Assembly: GCA_031216915.1 (NCBI GenBank)
Contig: CM062294.1
Coordinates: 27,776,985-27,840,984 of the forward strand
Source of the DNA: Pictodentalium vernedei
Lineage: Eukaryota; Mollusca; Scaphopoda; Dentaliida; Dentaliidae
Length of the DNA: 64,000 nt
Reading direction: 5' to 3'
Shown here: positions 10,955-21,940 of the stretch, one piece after another
How positions within the stretch are numbered: position 1 is the stretch's first letter
Layout of the letters: every line of letters begins with the position of its first letter
The notes under the pieces: model-generated
Told to the model about the DNA's origin: nothing
What the model saw: only the letters and a program-made list of their open reading frames with translations
The model's database searches: none
Made by a program: the position numbers and the translations under genes

Positions 10955-11190
10955 AGTGGAAAGGGGGCATAACTCTGGAAAAAATACAGCGGATCAAAAA
11001 TAAAATAGGAGGTGCACAATGCCATTATGTGATAAAGAATCACTGAAAGTTTCATCAAAATCCATTCATAGGTTAAAGAGGAGTGGCAGATAAGAGAAAG
11101 TGTGACGCGGACGACGACGCAGATGACGCAAGACGACAAAAGTAATCCCTATATGTCGCTCCCCACTTCGTGGGGCAGCGACACAAAAAC
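10955..11190. repeat. Dispersed repeat with gacgcggacgacgacg segment
   Basis: Starts aaagggggcataactctgg and runs through ttcatcaaaatccattcat to gtgacgcggacgacgacgc, ending in cactt(cgtgggg)cagcgac. I recall very similar repeats from mollusc genomes, which is weak support for the taxon. Confidence 0.5.
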
Positions 11191-13134
11191 ATGACATAAT
11201 AAAAATATCTAATGAAGAGGTTCAAATGCAACGAGGGAGGGCCTGAGAATCAAAACATTATTTTTTTTTAGCCTTATCTCTATAATTAGTGTTAGGAATC
11301 TAATATCATTGCATTCGTGCAAAGTGACCAGTCGACGGCGGCCATACTGTTGGCTTACACTGGAACAGAACATTATAGTGATAATCACTTTTCGGTTCTG
11401 TCGAAGGTCAAATGCAATTGCGAATGGTTTGCAGTTTACAGTTTTGGGGATCAATGTGACCTTCACATATCCTTAACGACTGTTCGCAACTTAATCCTCA
11501 GCCTGGTCACCTACAACAGTCTGCCATGGTGTTGACTTGAATCATCTGTCATGCCAAAAGAGTTAACCCTAAAAAGGCCCTACAAAGGCCTATTGGCTAC
11601 TTTTATGACCTCAGAACAGGTGCTCTCAACATGCCATCATGAGTATGTCCTGCTGACAATAGACAAATTACATTGGCAGTGGTTTCTAGTCAAGTCTTGG
11701 CTGCCTGTTAGTTGACTAGAAATCACTGTTAAGCCACTGGACATGAAAAGGTTGTGGTCAGGTGTGGATTCAGGTTCAGATCAAAAGCCAACATTTTCCT
11801 CACTCATGTTTCATATTCTGTCAAATGCATACAATATTTTGTTTGTATAAATCTGTGGGCACTCTCCAATAATTTGTAATAGACCCAGACATGTTAACTC
11901 TCCCGGAATTCACGGAAAAATCCCAGAATTTCAGTGCAGTTTCCAGCCTCCCGGAAGGGAAACAGTTTTGGACCAAAAGTCCCGGAAAACAACAGTCAAA
12001 TATTTCGTTCCCCTTGTAATTTATGAAAAACATTCGGAGTCAAATCACATGCATTTCAAACTCTGGTAAAAACTCAAGAAGCAGTAAAATATGGATTTAA
12101 GTTAAATTTATTTAAGAAAAGGCTATTTTATGATATATATTTCAACTGTGTTCATGTTTATTTCTGTTTTTTTTCTTCGAAGATTCATGATCAATGTGCG
12201 AATGCCGAAGTGAAAATAGGTGACTTACTTTCAAAAAATTGAAAACTCCACCTTCATTTAAATGCAGTTTTTGGAAAATAAATATATGAAAAGGAATTAA
12301 ATAATATATATTTATTTCTTCCTTCATAGAATAGCTTTAATTCTCATCCCGTTTCCAAAATCAAAATGTAAACAACAACTATTCAACACAACTTAAAAGT
12401 AGGTTAAAGTCGCTTAGGATGACGAAAAATTATGACTGCATATTTAAACACAATGGACTTATTTTCTAACACTCCATTTATTCTGTTGTGCTGACTACAG
12501 AATTGTTAACTGTTGGCCATCTGTACCCAGAAAATTTCGAAAGGAATTAAAAAAAAAAATGCTTCAATGATGAAAAGAAAAGTTTTGTGTAGGGCACAAA
12601 CGTCCCACATGCATGAAGTTTGATAAAGATACTTTCTAAGTACTAATGTTCTTGAAGTAACTGAACATTAGGACATCTTTTCCTGTTAACATTTCCAGAC
12701 TTTGGAAATTATTAGCTAAGCAGACTTTCATAAGAGCAAACCACAGGTGGTGGTGCTCTCTGGAACAGTGTGGGTGGGTGGTGGTGGTGGGGGGGGGGGG
12801 GACTCATGAAGAAGAGGACCCGGGGGAGGGCGGGTCGGTCAAATCAACAGTTATTTTATGATTTTTTAACATAGCATAAATGCATCTGCATAGTTGACAA
12901 CTAGTTCTGGGTATAACCTGGTGTTAATAGTGGTCCATGAGCTGAAAATTCACAAGTTTTTTCTTTTATTTTGTCCACGCGCGAATTTTTCCCTGAAATC
13001 CGTCCCATTTCCCTGAAAATCACCCTCTGGTTCCCTGAAAAATTATTCTGGAGGTTAACATGTCTGAATAGTCCAGATTTTGAATAACAAGATCAGACCA
13101 CCAAAATAATTATGAGTTTAAATAACTAAATCAC
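11191..13134 (-). other. Non-coding, with a short hairpin and G-rich tract
   Basis: Lies downstream of the last recognised zinc-finger exon. A hairpin at 11,676-11,737 (tggtttctagtcaag/ttgactagaaatcac) is related to 27,052-27,140. A family B-like fragment lies at about 11,790-11,882. A G tract at about 12,779-12,801 interrupts low-complexity sequence. I see no terminal coding exon. Confidence 0.45.
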
Positions 13135-13623
13135 CTTTTACTCTCTGATGAATGATATTCTCTGAAGTGTAGCTCTGCTTTTTCAAAGTCAGTGGTTCTA
13201 TGAGTACATACTGAACAGGTGAAGAATGAATAATGTTGTTTCTTGTCATATATTTTCGACATCTTATAAAGTGCCAATTCCTCTTGCAAGCATGTTTCTT
13301 TGCTCAACTTTCTTGCTTTTAGGGTCTGGCTCGATTTTTTTGAAAATTTAGCAATTAATTTTTTGTTCAGCAGCTTACCCTTGGGAACAATTACACAACC
13401 TTTTCGTTGAATTTTCTTGAGTTTGTTATTCACGCTAGCCTTACAATCAACACTTTGTTGAGTCAAAGATTTCTGGTTCATCACACTGGAATGATTAGAA
13501 GTTTCCGTGACTTCAGCAAAGTGCTGACTGGAATGTTTGGAATCTTCCTTATCTTTTTGCTGCTTGCTCTTGCTGGTCTTACATTTATCTTTGAGCAAAT
13601 CACAAGACTTTTCTTCTCTCCCT
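13135..13623 (-). CDS. C2H2 zinc-finger gene, internal exon 3 (paralogous cassette)
   Basis: A 489 nt open segment bounded by a pyrimidine-rich acceptor (tattctttgttctag, AG at 13,625-13,624) and a donor (aaaag|gtgatt, GT at 13,134-13,133). It starts with one base and ends with two bases of a codon, so it is symmetric phase 2-2 and could be skipped without changing frame. The encoded segment is lysine/serine-rich, then ends in a C2H2 finger: FTCSVC, twelve residues, HFREYH, preceded by YDKKQHYS. The exon at 27.4 kb ends in the same arrangement (YDKIAHYS...NCTVC...HYTDEH), so the two arose by exon duplication. DNA-binding function is inferred from the fingers only. The apparent stop just past the end lies inside the donor. 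Confidence 0.7.
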
Positions 13624-13674
13624 CTAGAACAAAGAATATACAAATATTTACAGCTGAAATGGTTAACTGATTAA

Positions 13675-13916
13675 CCCTTTACCCAACGAATCGCCCGCAT
13701 CCGCCCGCATAATATGCAAATTCAGCAGTTGAAAAAATATTATTTTTAAAAAAACATCAACAAATCCATATCATGTGACCCCTCGTTGGAACGAGCTCAT
13801 CGAGCTCGTTCCAACGAGGGGGTCACATGATATGGTCTTGTTGACATTTTTTGAAAAATTAAAAAAAATGATATTTAAAATAATAAATTTTGATATCGTC
13901 TGCGTTGGGTAAAGGG
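13675..13916. mobile_element. Family C MITE (copy 1), piggyBac-like
   Basis: Ends ccctttacccaacg / gttgggtaaaggg with TTAA on both sides. The centre is catatcatgtgacccctcg plus aacgagctc and its complement. TTAA target and CCC...GGG termini are hallmarks of piggyBac elements. No open frame. Confidence 0.82.
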
Positions 13917-13999
13917 TTAATTGATTAACTAATTATCAATATCTTGATGGATCAAAAAGCAATTGATCGATTAAATGTTACTGTTGAACTGCTGTATTA

Positions 14000-14382
14000 C
14001 AGTGGAACCCTGTTAATTGAATAGATACTTTGCCTGTGAAAATTATTCAATTAACAGGCATATTCAATTAACATGGATTGTGCCACTTTCCTGTATTCTG
14101 GAGATACACTAAGCATTTCTTATATTACATCTTGTTTGACAGAGCCCCATGAGCTCTGTCAAACAAGATATAATAGATTAAATGCCTGTATTGGATGTGC
14201 TGAGGCCAAATAGGCCTATAAACCAAAGAAAACTGGGGAGAGTCGGCTAATTTCTCGACAGGTTACAAGATTTTTTATTCAATTAACAGTAGTTTACTCT
14301 ATAACCTATATTCAATTAACAGGTCAGATTTGTTAAATGGATTTGTGTTGGGAAATAATATTCAATTAAGTGAGCTCCACTG
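14000..14382. mobile_element. Family E MITE (copy 1)
   Basis: Ends cagtggaaccctgttaattgaa and ttcaattaagtgagctccactg, flanked by TA. The central palindrome is cttgtttgacagagcccatgagctctgtcaaacaag-like, and each arm repeats a cactttcctgtattctgg / aattgaat motif. Confidence 0.7.
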
Positions 14383-14619
14383 TATATGAGTTAACAAAGA
14401 AACAAACTTGCTCCAAAACAGACACATGTTTTCACAATGACTCACATCAGTTATATGAGACAGTGTAAAGCATGCTAGTTATGTGCCGACATACTTTTTT
14501 CACTTTTCGACATGAGATGAACCTGGCCATCAGAAGTTTCATTAAACCCCAATAAATAAATACTTGTTCACTTGCATCATCATTGTTCTGTATCAGTAGC
14601 TGGAAATGGTCATTCTTAA

Positions 14620-14854
14620 TCCTTTACCCAATGCGAGTAGCAGACGATATTTGCAAAATAAATTTTTGAATTACTAAAAATTTTCAATTTTTGTCTCAAA
14701 AACACAGCTTATGACACCTCATTGGAACGAGCTCGTTCCAGTGAGAGGTTATAAGCTATGTCTTTGAGACAAAAATTGAAAACATAATAAAATCTGAATG
14801 CAGTTTTTTTGTATATACACCTGGACAGTTTTGGCTGCTACGTCAGGTAAAGGG
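14620..14854. mobile_element. Family C MITE (copy 2), subtype M centre
   Basis: TTAA flanks with ends tcctttacccaatgcg and caggtaaaggg. The centre is a gtctcaaaaacacagcttatgac / cctcattggaacgagc hairpin. This links the outer piggyBac-like ends to the hairpins seen alone at 507-608 and elsewhere. Confidence 0.75.
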
Positions 14855-15430
14855 TTAATGATGTAAATCATCAACGGTATGACAGTTATTCAGCTACTTA
14901 TTAGTAGGGCTGTCACGATTATTCGATTAGTCGACTAACCGTCGACTATTGAAGTAGTCGACGTTATTTATTTTTAGTCGATCGTCGTTCATTTTCAAGG
15001 TGGTACACGTCTACTACACGTCGGGGCTAAATTGCATTGTTTTGTGAGGTGAATGATCAATGAAGGTGAATAACTTTAAATATCTAACCATAGTTAACAT
15101 TCATATCCGGAAGACTGTACGACTGTCACTGACTGTGTAAGAACGAAGACTCGCAGTTACTCGAGAAGAATAGATTCTTCTGAATTTCTCCAGTCTTGTA
15201 CAGACGAATGCACCCATTGGAAAACCCAAAGCGCAGAAGTGACAAAATTATGACGAAAGTCAGAACGTCAGATCACTTCTCAAAGTTCGGAACTTCAGAC
15301 TAAGATCCAATTTTAACAACTGACGAGAGAATGCATAGATCTCAATGTTCAAAATTTCGAGAAACTTATTGCAGAAAGGAAACATATGCAGGAACGTTCT
15401 TTGGTAAATTCATTTTAATTCATCGGCTTC

Positions 15431-15546
15431 AATCTAGTTCAAACTTGGACCCGCAGTCAGTAATATTATTTTTGGGGTTGGTACGTCCTACAGGACGTAC
15501 CAACCTCAAATATTATATTACGGACTGTGGGTCCAAGATTGGACTA
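15431..15546. repeat. Hairpin repeat nested in the hAT element
   Basis: The arms begin atctagttcaaacttggaccc and end gggtccaagattggac, with inner arms ggttggtacgtcc/ggacgtaccaacc. Same design as 1,273-1,380. Confidence 0.7.
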
Positions 15547-15681
15547 CATGTAGCTTCAGTCGGGACCGATTTGTTGTTCCCACAACCCCACTTCATCTGA
15601 ACACACTGGTGCCATTGTCATTTTCAGAGTTTTACGAACAGAAGAATGATTTGCTAAAAAATCATGGGAAGCGACTATTAA

Positions 15682-15923
15682 CTGGTTGAGTGCTAAATTA
15701 TTTTTGGTCATCAAAATTTTTTCACATATCTTTGCCTTGTTACAATTTATGGGAGAGTGCCTGTAGGCACTCTCCCATAAATTATAACAAGACAAATCCT
15801 TACAGACTAAAAAATATCACTTAAAAGATAATACAAAGCACATCCACTGAGTATGAAGCCTTCAAGTTGCAGTACCTTCACCTCAGAGTAAAGCCCAAAT
15901 ATGGGCTTCCAGCACTCTACCAG
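15682..15923. mobile_element. Family B MITE (copy 2), nested in the hAT element
   Basis: TTAA-flanked, ends ctggttgagtgct and agcactctaccag, inner hairpin as in copy 1 but in the opposite orientation (the gggcttcc end lies at the right). Confidence 0.75.
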
Positions 15924-16088
15924 TTAATCGACTAACCGTCGATTACTGGTCACGATTAGTCGATTACAAAAAATGATAGTCGCGACAGCCCTACTTATTA
16001 GAACAAGTGATTAATTGGTTAACCAAGGTTAATCCATGTGATTAATCGATCAAGAACACACTTCAACCATTTCAGCTCTACAAATATT

Positions 16089-16443
16089 ATTTATTTATTG
16101 GTGTTTAAGGTCATACACTTATGCAATTTTTACGGGTGGAGGAAGCCAGAGTACCCGGAGAGAACCCCCGAGCAACGACGAGCAGCTGCCAGCTCCCCAA
16201 CACCGTTAACTCCGCACTGCAGCACAGGCAGGGTTACATTGGTTGATGACATGCGTACCATCGACATGCAGTTAGCCTTAGTACACAGCATCATTGTGCC
16301 CCCATGTGGACAATCGGAGTTAAGTGCCCAAGGACACAACGCGGGAGTCTGGATTGTTCGCTCAGACGGTCACCCATCCAATGATTAACTGGGCTTGATG
16401 TTGTTTAACTTCGGTGATCTGACGAGAATGCACCGCACCCCCC
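16089..16443 (-). mobile_element. SINE with 5S rRNA-derived head
   Basis: Minus strand. From 16,443 it reads through ttctcgtcagatcaccgaag, then gttaaacaacatcaagccc, then ttggatgggtgaccgtctg, which follows the internal part of metazoan 5S rRNA, including the A-box/IE and C-box control region. It then joins the same body as the tRNA-head SINEs (cgttgtgtccttgggca...) and their 3' end. The 11 bp target duplication ctacaaatatt (16,078-16,088 and 16,444-16,454) shows it retrotransposed as one unit. Confidence 0.88.
16351..16440 (-). promoter_or_regulatory. 5S rRNA-like internal pol III control region of the SINE
   Basis: The segment equivalent to roughly nucleotides 27-100 of 5S rRNA is recognisable without gaps over most of its length, including the highly conserved ggatgggtgacc box. 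It is not a 5S gene: both ends of 5S are missing and it is fused to SINE body sequence. Confidence 0.75.
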
Positions 16444-16541
16444 CTACAAATATTTAAACAAACTCAAAAGTGTCAAAAGAACAAGTTGTGCTGTTTTAAC
16501 ATGTACATGTATTTGGAGCTTGTCCATTTTGTCGGTAGATT

Positions 16542-16855
16542 TTGCAAGCCCAGAGGTCCTCAGTTCAAATCTCACCTGCAGCAACCGCGTTGTGTCCTTG
16601 GGCAAGACACTACACCCCCATTGCCCACGTGGGGGCACTGTGACGCTGTGTACAAAGGCGTACTGCACGTCAATGGTGCACCTGTCTTCAACCAATGCTA
16701 ACCCTGCTTGTGTGGAGTTAGTATATTGGGAAGCTGACAGTTGAACGGTGGTTCTCTCCGGGTACTCCGGCTTCTTCCACCCGTAAAACTGTCGTGGTCA
16801 TGGTTAGCCATTGTGCAGAAATATGTGACCTTAAACACCAATAAATAAATAATTA
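16542..16855 (+). mobile_element. tRNA-head SINE, 5' truncated
   Basis: Plus-strand copy that starts inside the tRNA-like head (caagcccagaggtcctcag, then B box gttcaaatctc) and runs through the common body to ...ttaaacaccaataaataaataatta. A 14 bp target duplication, tttgtcggtagatt, flanks it (16,528-16,541 and 16,856-16,869). Confidence 0.9.
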
Positions 16856-16910
16856 TTTGTCGGTAGATTAAGTTCCATTGAGGCATATAGACTTGCACAT
16901 CACCTTTATA

Positions 16911-17336
16911 AAGTGGAGTCCACATAATTGGATATCTCTTAATTGTATATCCCTGTTAATTGAATATTATAATTTCCCAACACAAAACCATTTACCAAAC
17001 CTCCAGTACAAATCCGGCCTGTTAATGGAATAAAGGTTATAGAGTAATGTTAATGGAATAAAAAAATTTGTAACCTGTCGAGAAATTACCCTGACTATCC
17101 CCTGTTTTTCTTTGTTCATAGACCCATTTGGCCTCAGTACATCCAATACAGGCATTTAATCTATTATATCTTGTTTGACAGAGCTCATAGAGCTCTGTCA
17201 AACAAGATATAATAGAATAAATGCTAAGTTTATCTCTGGAATACAGAAAAGTGACACAATCCCTGTAATTGAATACTCCTGTTAATTGAATAATTTTCAT
17301 TGGCAAAGGGGCGATTCAATTAACAGGGTTACACTG
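16911..17336. mobile_element. Family E MITE (copy 2)
   Basis: Left end aagtggagtccacataattgg and right end ttaacagggttacactg followed by TA. The centre is a perfect palindrome, cttgtttgacagagctc / gagctctgtcaaacaag. Confidence 0.65.
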
Positions 17337-18017
17337 TATAACATCTAGCCACTTTTGGTGGTTGCAGCAGATTTCAGACTTCTGGGACTTCTGACAAATG
17401 CATGTTGTAAATAGTATAACCATATGTTATTGGTGGAAGGCTTATAAAGGCCTTGGATTGAGGAAGGATTCTTGCAGTTCTAAAGCCATGAAACTCAAGG
17501 CCATTCAAATTAAGTGAGCTTAAGTGATCACTTTCTGTCCGTTCGTTCAGCCGGTAGGCATGAACTTCACATTATCGACTTCTCATAAACCACAGGGCCG
17601 AATTGAACCAAATTCGATATACATGTTCCTTATCATATGTCAATTCAAGTTTGTTCAAATAATGTTTCCACACCCACAGGGGGGACACCACAAGGGGAAT
17701 TTCTCAGATAGCACCCATAAATTATTTTCCAAAATTGAAAAAAAATCTTCTTATCAGGACAATCAATTAGAATCTTTTGATATTTGGTATGCAACATCTC
17801 AAGGTTGAAGTTTCTTCAAATCAAGTCCCTGGGTTATTATTTGGGCTCTCTATGGGAGCCCGAATTTTGACTTAGTCCAATATGAGGAAATTTCTTCAAA
17901 AATCTACTTTAGATACACCAGTCAGAATGCATTCATATTTGGTATTTAACATTTCTAGGGGAGTCAGATTCAAGTTTGTTCAAATTAGGTTCAAAATACA
18001 AATCTGTTCTGCTCATA

Positions 18018-18331
18018 CAGTTAAAACTAGAAGTCCTGTCATCAGTTGCATGCAAACACCTCGCCATTTAGCACGTTTATCAGCGCATTAGGTCATATGG
18101 AAAGGCTATCAAATTCTCTAAGCAGCCTACGCACAAGCAATGGTTCAGCCAATGGACCTCCGGGTTTAACCCAGAAGTCCATTGGCAGAAACATTGTTTG
18201 TGTTTGCTGTGAGTAATGGCAGGACTCTGTGGTAATTTGGGTATTTTCAATAGGAAAATTGCACGCAATTCCTGTGCGAAATTGTGTCAAGATAAGCGCG
18301 CAATTCATGACAGGACTTCTAGTTTTAACTG
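18018..18331. mobile_element. Family A palindromic MITE (copy 3)
   Basis: TA-flanked hairpin with standard family A ends. Its inner arms carry the variant gcaattttcctattgaaaatac found also in the copy at 32,362. Confidence 0.85.
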
Positions 18332-18548
18332 TATGTGCGGAACAGAAATTGTTGATGGACTATTTTGAAATAGAATTGAAATTTCACTGTAATTTTCTAC
18401 AAACCGTGCAACTCAATTACTGCAGAGGACTGAAGTCCATGTCAGATGACTATCATCATTGGTCTTTCTAACTGCTAACAATTCTATTATCTGTAGACAA
18501 GCACTGACAAACTTCCATGGGTTGTTATGTCACTGAACAAATATAGTG

Positions 18549-18667
18549 AGCCCACCCCAACAGTAAACCCAAATATTAACCTGGGGACCAGATTAGAACA
18601 AATCGAATACCACCCCAACAGTAAACCCAAATATTAACCTGGGGACCAGATTAGAACAAATCGAATA
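18549..18667. repeat. Recent 59-62 bp tandem duplication
   Basis: The segment ccaccccaacagtaaaccc...caaatcgaata is present twice almost without change, followed by a C-rich run. It is much younger than the surrounding array. Confidence 0.8.
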
Positions 18668-19248
18668 TGACCCCCCCCCCCACCCCCCCCTAGAGATGCT
18701 CTGAAGACCAAATATGAAAGCATTCAGACTGGCAGATCTGAATAAGAAATGTTTTTAATAAATTTCCTCCTACTGTACAAAGTTAACATTCAAGCTCCCT
18801 TAGTAAGTCCAAACTTGAATCTGAAGCCGTGGAGATTTTGTATACCAAATATGAAAGGATTCTGACCATTGGATCTGAAGAAGATCTTTGAAGAAATTCC
18901 CTCATATTGCACTAAGTTAAAATTTTGGCTCCTATAGGGAGCCCAAATATAAACCCTGGTAGTCAATTTGAACAAACTTGAACCTGGTCCCCCTTGAGTT
19001 GTTGTATACCAAATGTGAAAGCATTCTGATTAGTGGATCTGAAGAAGATTTTTATAGAAATTTCCACATATTGCACCAAGTTAAAATTTGGGCTATAATG
19101 TGGAGTCCAAATATTAACCCTGAAACACGATTTGAACAAATTTGAATCTGAATTCCCCAGATGTTGGATACCAAATATTAAAGCATTCTAATTGGTAGAA
19201 CTAAAGATTTTTAATCCCCTGCACACTGAATGTCAAAAAATCTACTGT

Positions 19249-19360
19249 TATGGGCGCAAATTTTTCCCATAATGCAACTAAAAATTTAACCAATTCAATC
19301 TTGTTTTAAACAAGATTGAATTTGTTAAATTCCCAGTTGCATTATGGGAAAAAATGGCTA
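19249..19360. repeat. Hairpin repeat nested in the array
   Basis: The arms ttcccataatgcaact and caattcaatcttgttt pair with aaacaagattgaattt and agttgcattatgggaa. Confidence 0.7.
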
Positions 19361-20568
19361 CTTGAAATTTGGATATTTTGACATCAGAGTGAAGAGCATT
19401 AAAGAAATTTCCTCATATTAAACAGAGTTAAAATTTGGGCTACCATAGAGAACCCACATATTAACCCGGGGATCCAAATTGAACAAACTTGAATCTGACC
19501 CACCCACAGATGTTGTATACCAAATATGAAAGGATTCTAACTGGTGAGTCTAAAGACTTTTTTTTCATAGAGAGCCCAAATATTAACCCATGACCTCAAT
19601 TTGAACAAACTTGAATCTCAGCCCCCTAGAGATGTTGTGTACCAAACATGAAAGCATTCTCACTGGTGGGTCTGAAGAAGAAGATTTTTAAAAGAATTTC
19701 CCTATACTGCATCAAGTTAAAATCTGGTCTACCATAGGGAGCTTAAATATTAATCATGGGACCCGATTTGAACAAACTTGAACCTGACACCCCAGAGATG
19801 TTGTATACCAAATGTGAAAGCATTCTGACTGGTGGATCTGAAGATGATTTTTAAAGATTATCCCCCATATTGCACTAAGTTAAAATTTAGGCTTCAATAG
19901 GAAGCCCAAATATTAACTGAGGGACTTAATTTGAACAATCTTGAATCAGACCCTCATAACGATGATGTACAGCAAACATTAAAAGATTCTGATTGGTGGT
20001 TCTGAAGAAGAAGATTTTTAAAGATTATTCTCCATATTGCTCAAGTTAAAAATTTGGGCTCCTGTATTGAGCCCAAATAGGAACCAAGGGGGTTAATTTT
20101 AACAAACTTGCATCTGACCCCCCATGTTGAATGTTGTATACCAAATATCAAAAGATTTTGATCATTGGTTCCGGAGAAAAATTTTTTTTTTAATTTTGGC
20201 AAATATGCTGACTCGGCATTTTTTTTATTTCCCCCTGAATACCCTGATACAGCCAAATAACAGTTTTTTGTTCTGTGTGGTTGGGAAATATGAGCATTTA
20301 ATCAAAATATTTCTATTTTCAGCTCCTGGGGTTCCCATGGGGACAAAGGAAATTTTTTTTTTTTGCATGAGTCAAGTGCTTATTACTCGATAATAGCAAA
20401 TTTGGTTCAAGTTGGACCATCAGTTCAGAAAATATAGAAATTCTGGATGGAGCCAAAAATCTTGTCTCTTACAGCTGGAGTACAAATATTACCCCACAAA
20501 CGTTGTTTCAACAAACTTGATTCTATACCTCAAAAGGAATATGCATACCAAATATCAAGTCATTGTAT

Positions 20569-21226
20569 CGTATTTACTCTATGTATTGGGACAGTTAAAA
20601 ATAAATATGTTCACAGATGTTCCACATCTTAGAAAATAGGGAAAAAGCACAACTTGGTCTTGTTTTGATGCTGAATCAAATTGTGTGTGATTTATTTTCC
20701 ATCACTCTATATGAAAATCGGCATCATTTTTTTTTTAGATTTTCATTTTTTGTTTCCAAAACATAGTTTATGCCCCTCATTGGAACGAGCTCATTGCACT
20801 CGTTTTAATGAAGGGTCATAAGCTATGTTTCGGAAACAAAAAATGAAAATTTTTAGTTACTCAAGAATTCTTTTTATGAGCGTCATCTGCCACTAGCGTT
20901 CGGTAAAGGGTTGAAGACTGTCACAATGTAATATTAAATAGTCTTCCTCATGTCAGTTCGGACTGTAAATATTAAAACTTAGGAACAGATTTAAATAAAA
21001 ACGACACAAATCAGTATGTATTATCAATTTTTCATTGTTTAAAAAGGAAAATTAAAAACAAACTTAGCTTTAATATTGAGCATTTTGCACCATTTTCAGG
21101 TGACTGGGCCAACTGGAAACAAGGCTCCTGAGTGTCCCAAACATTGGAGCAAAAAAAAAAAAAAATTTTCTGCAAAAAATGTGTGTCCCAAATTATAGAG
21201 TCTCCCAATATATAGAGTAAATACGA
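20569..21226. mobile_element. Family F element (copy 2)
   Basis: Termini cgtatttactctatgtattggga and tcccaatatatagagtaaatacg. Internal family C/M hairpin at 20,741-20,852, whose right outer end (ttcggtaaagggtt) is still visible near 20,900. Confidence 0.7.
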
Positions 21227-21688
21227 GTACCCACAGGTTCATGAGACAATGATTTAAAAAAATTTTGGAGGATTTTCCTGCACCACCTCCCTACGGGACT
21301 CGGCATGCCCCTTTGAGACCATCACTCACACAAACTATTACTTGTATTGGCCTCTAGTGGTTCTACTGGAGAGTCCAAAACACAGTGTTGACAGGCACCA
21401 GGCGGAGAGTAATAAGATAAGCTCAGCTTGACAACATCAAGGTGAGCTAACAACTGCAAGGCAACCAGGTATACACTATTAATTAGGCTTTTCCAAACTC
21501 AGTTTGGGAAATACTCTTGTTAGGCTGAAAAAAATTAAAGTTTTGGTTCTCAGGCATCTCCCTCACTGGATCTGAACCCCCTCGAACATTTTTATTGTGT
21601 CGGTTATTCTGAGAACTTGTGAAAACTTTGATAATTTTTTTTCTTCCATTTTTAACATGTAATTATTTATCCGTGTATGCAGTGAGTT
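21227..21688. other. Non-coding, no recognised gene
   Basis: Contains a possible Helentron-type terminal stem at about 21,413-21,450 (gataagctcagcttgac...caaggtgagcta), without a matching element. Confidence 0.4.
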
Positions 21689-21752
21689 TGTCTTGTTGCA
21701 GTTTATGGGAGAGTGCCAACTGGCACTCTCCCATAAACTGTAACAAGGCAAA
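21689..21752. repeat. Family B central hairpin
   Basis: tcttgttgcagtttatggga...tcccataaactgtaacaagg, without outer family B ends. Confidence 0.7.
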
Positions 21753-21940
21753 TTTTGATACACAGGACCATCATGTTCAGGGCCTCATGTTTGACAGACA
21801 CTACTAAGAAGAGCCATAGAATAGAAATCCTTTTGGCTGTAGTACTTGCAGTTGGATATAAAAGGTATGCCATAAATACAGTATCAAATAACTGTCCCTC
21901 TTTCAATAGTAGAAAGATGGCAAAAAGATTGAATATGTAG

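Larger units (their letters stand above)
14905..15993. mobile_element. Non-autonomous hAT-like element with perfect 8 bp duplication
   Basis: A 1,089 bp element with ends tagggctgtcacga and tcgcgacagcccta and a perfect 8 bp target duplication cttattag (14,897-14,904 and 15,994-16,001). Both subterminal regions repeat tcgattagtcgactaaccg. Nested inside are a hairpin (15,431-15,546) and a family B MITE (15,682-15,923). There is no transposase. Confidence 0.88.
17560..20170. repeat. Degenerate ~155 bp tandem array
   Basis: Successive degenerate units contain ttgaacaaacttgaatctgacc, ttgtataccaaatatgaaag, ggatctgaagaagattttt and aagttaaaatttgggct...agcccaaatattaaccc. Copies are clear at about 17.6-18.0 kb and 18.6-20.15 kb. 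The array is interrupted by a family A MITE (18,018-18,331) and by a hairpin (19,249-19,360). Its layout resembles the core array of the Helentron-like elements but with a different unit. Confidence 0.65.

Noticed and set aside
16351..16440. 5S rRNA gene
   Set aside because: Only an internal part of 5S is present, fused to SINE body and flanked by a target duplication.
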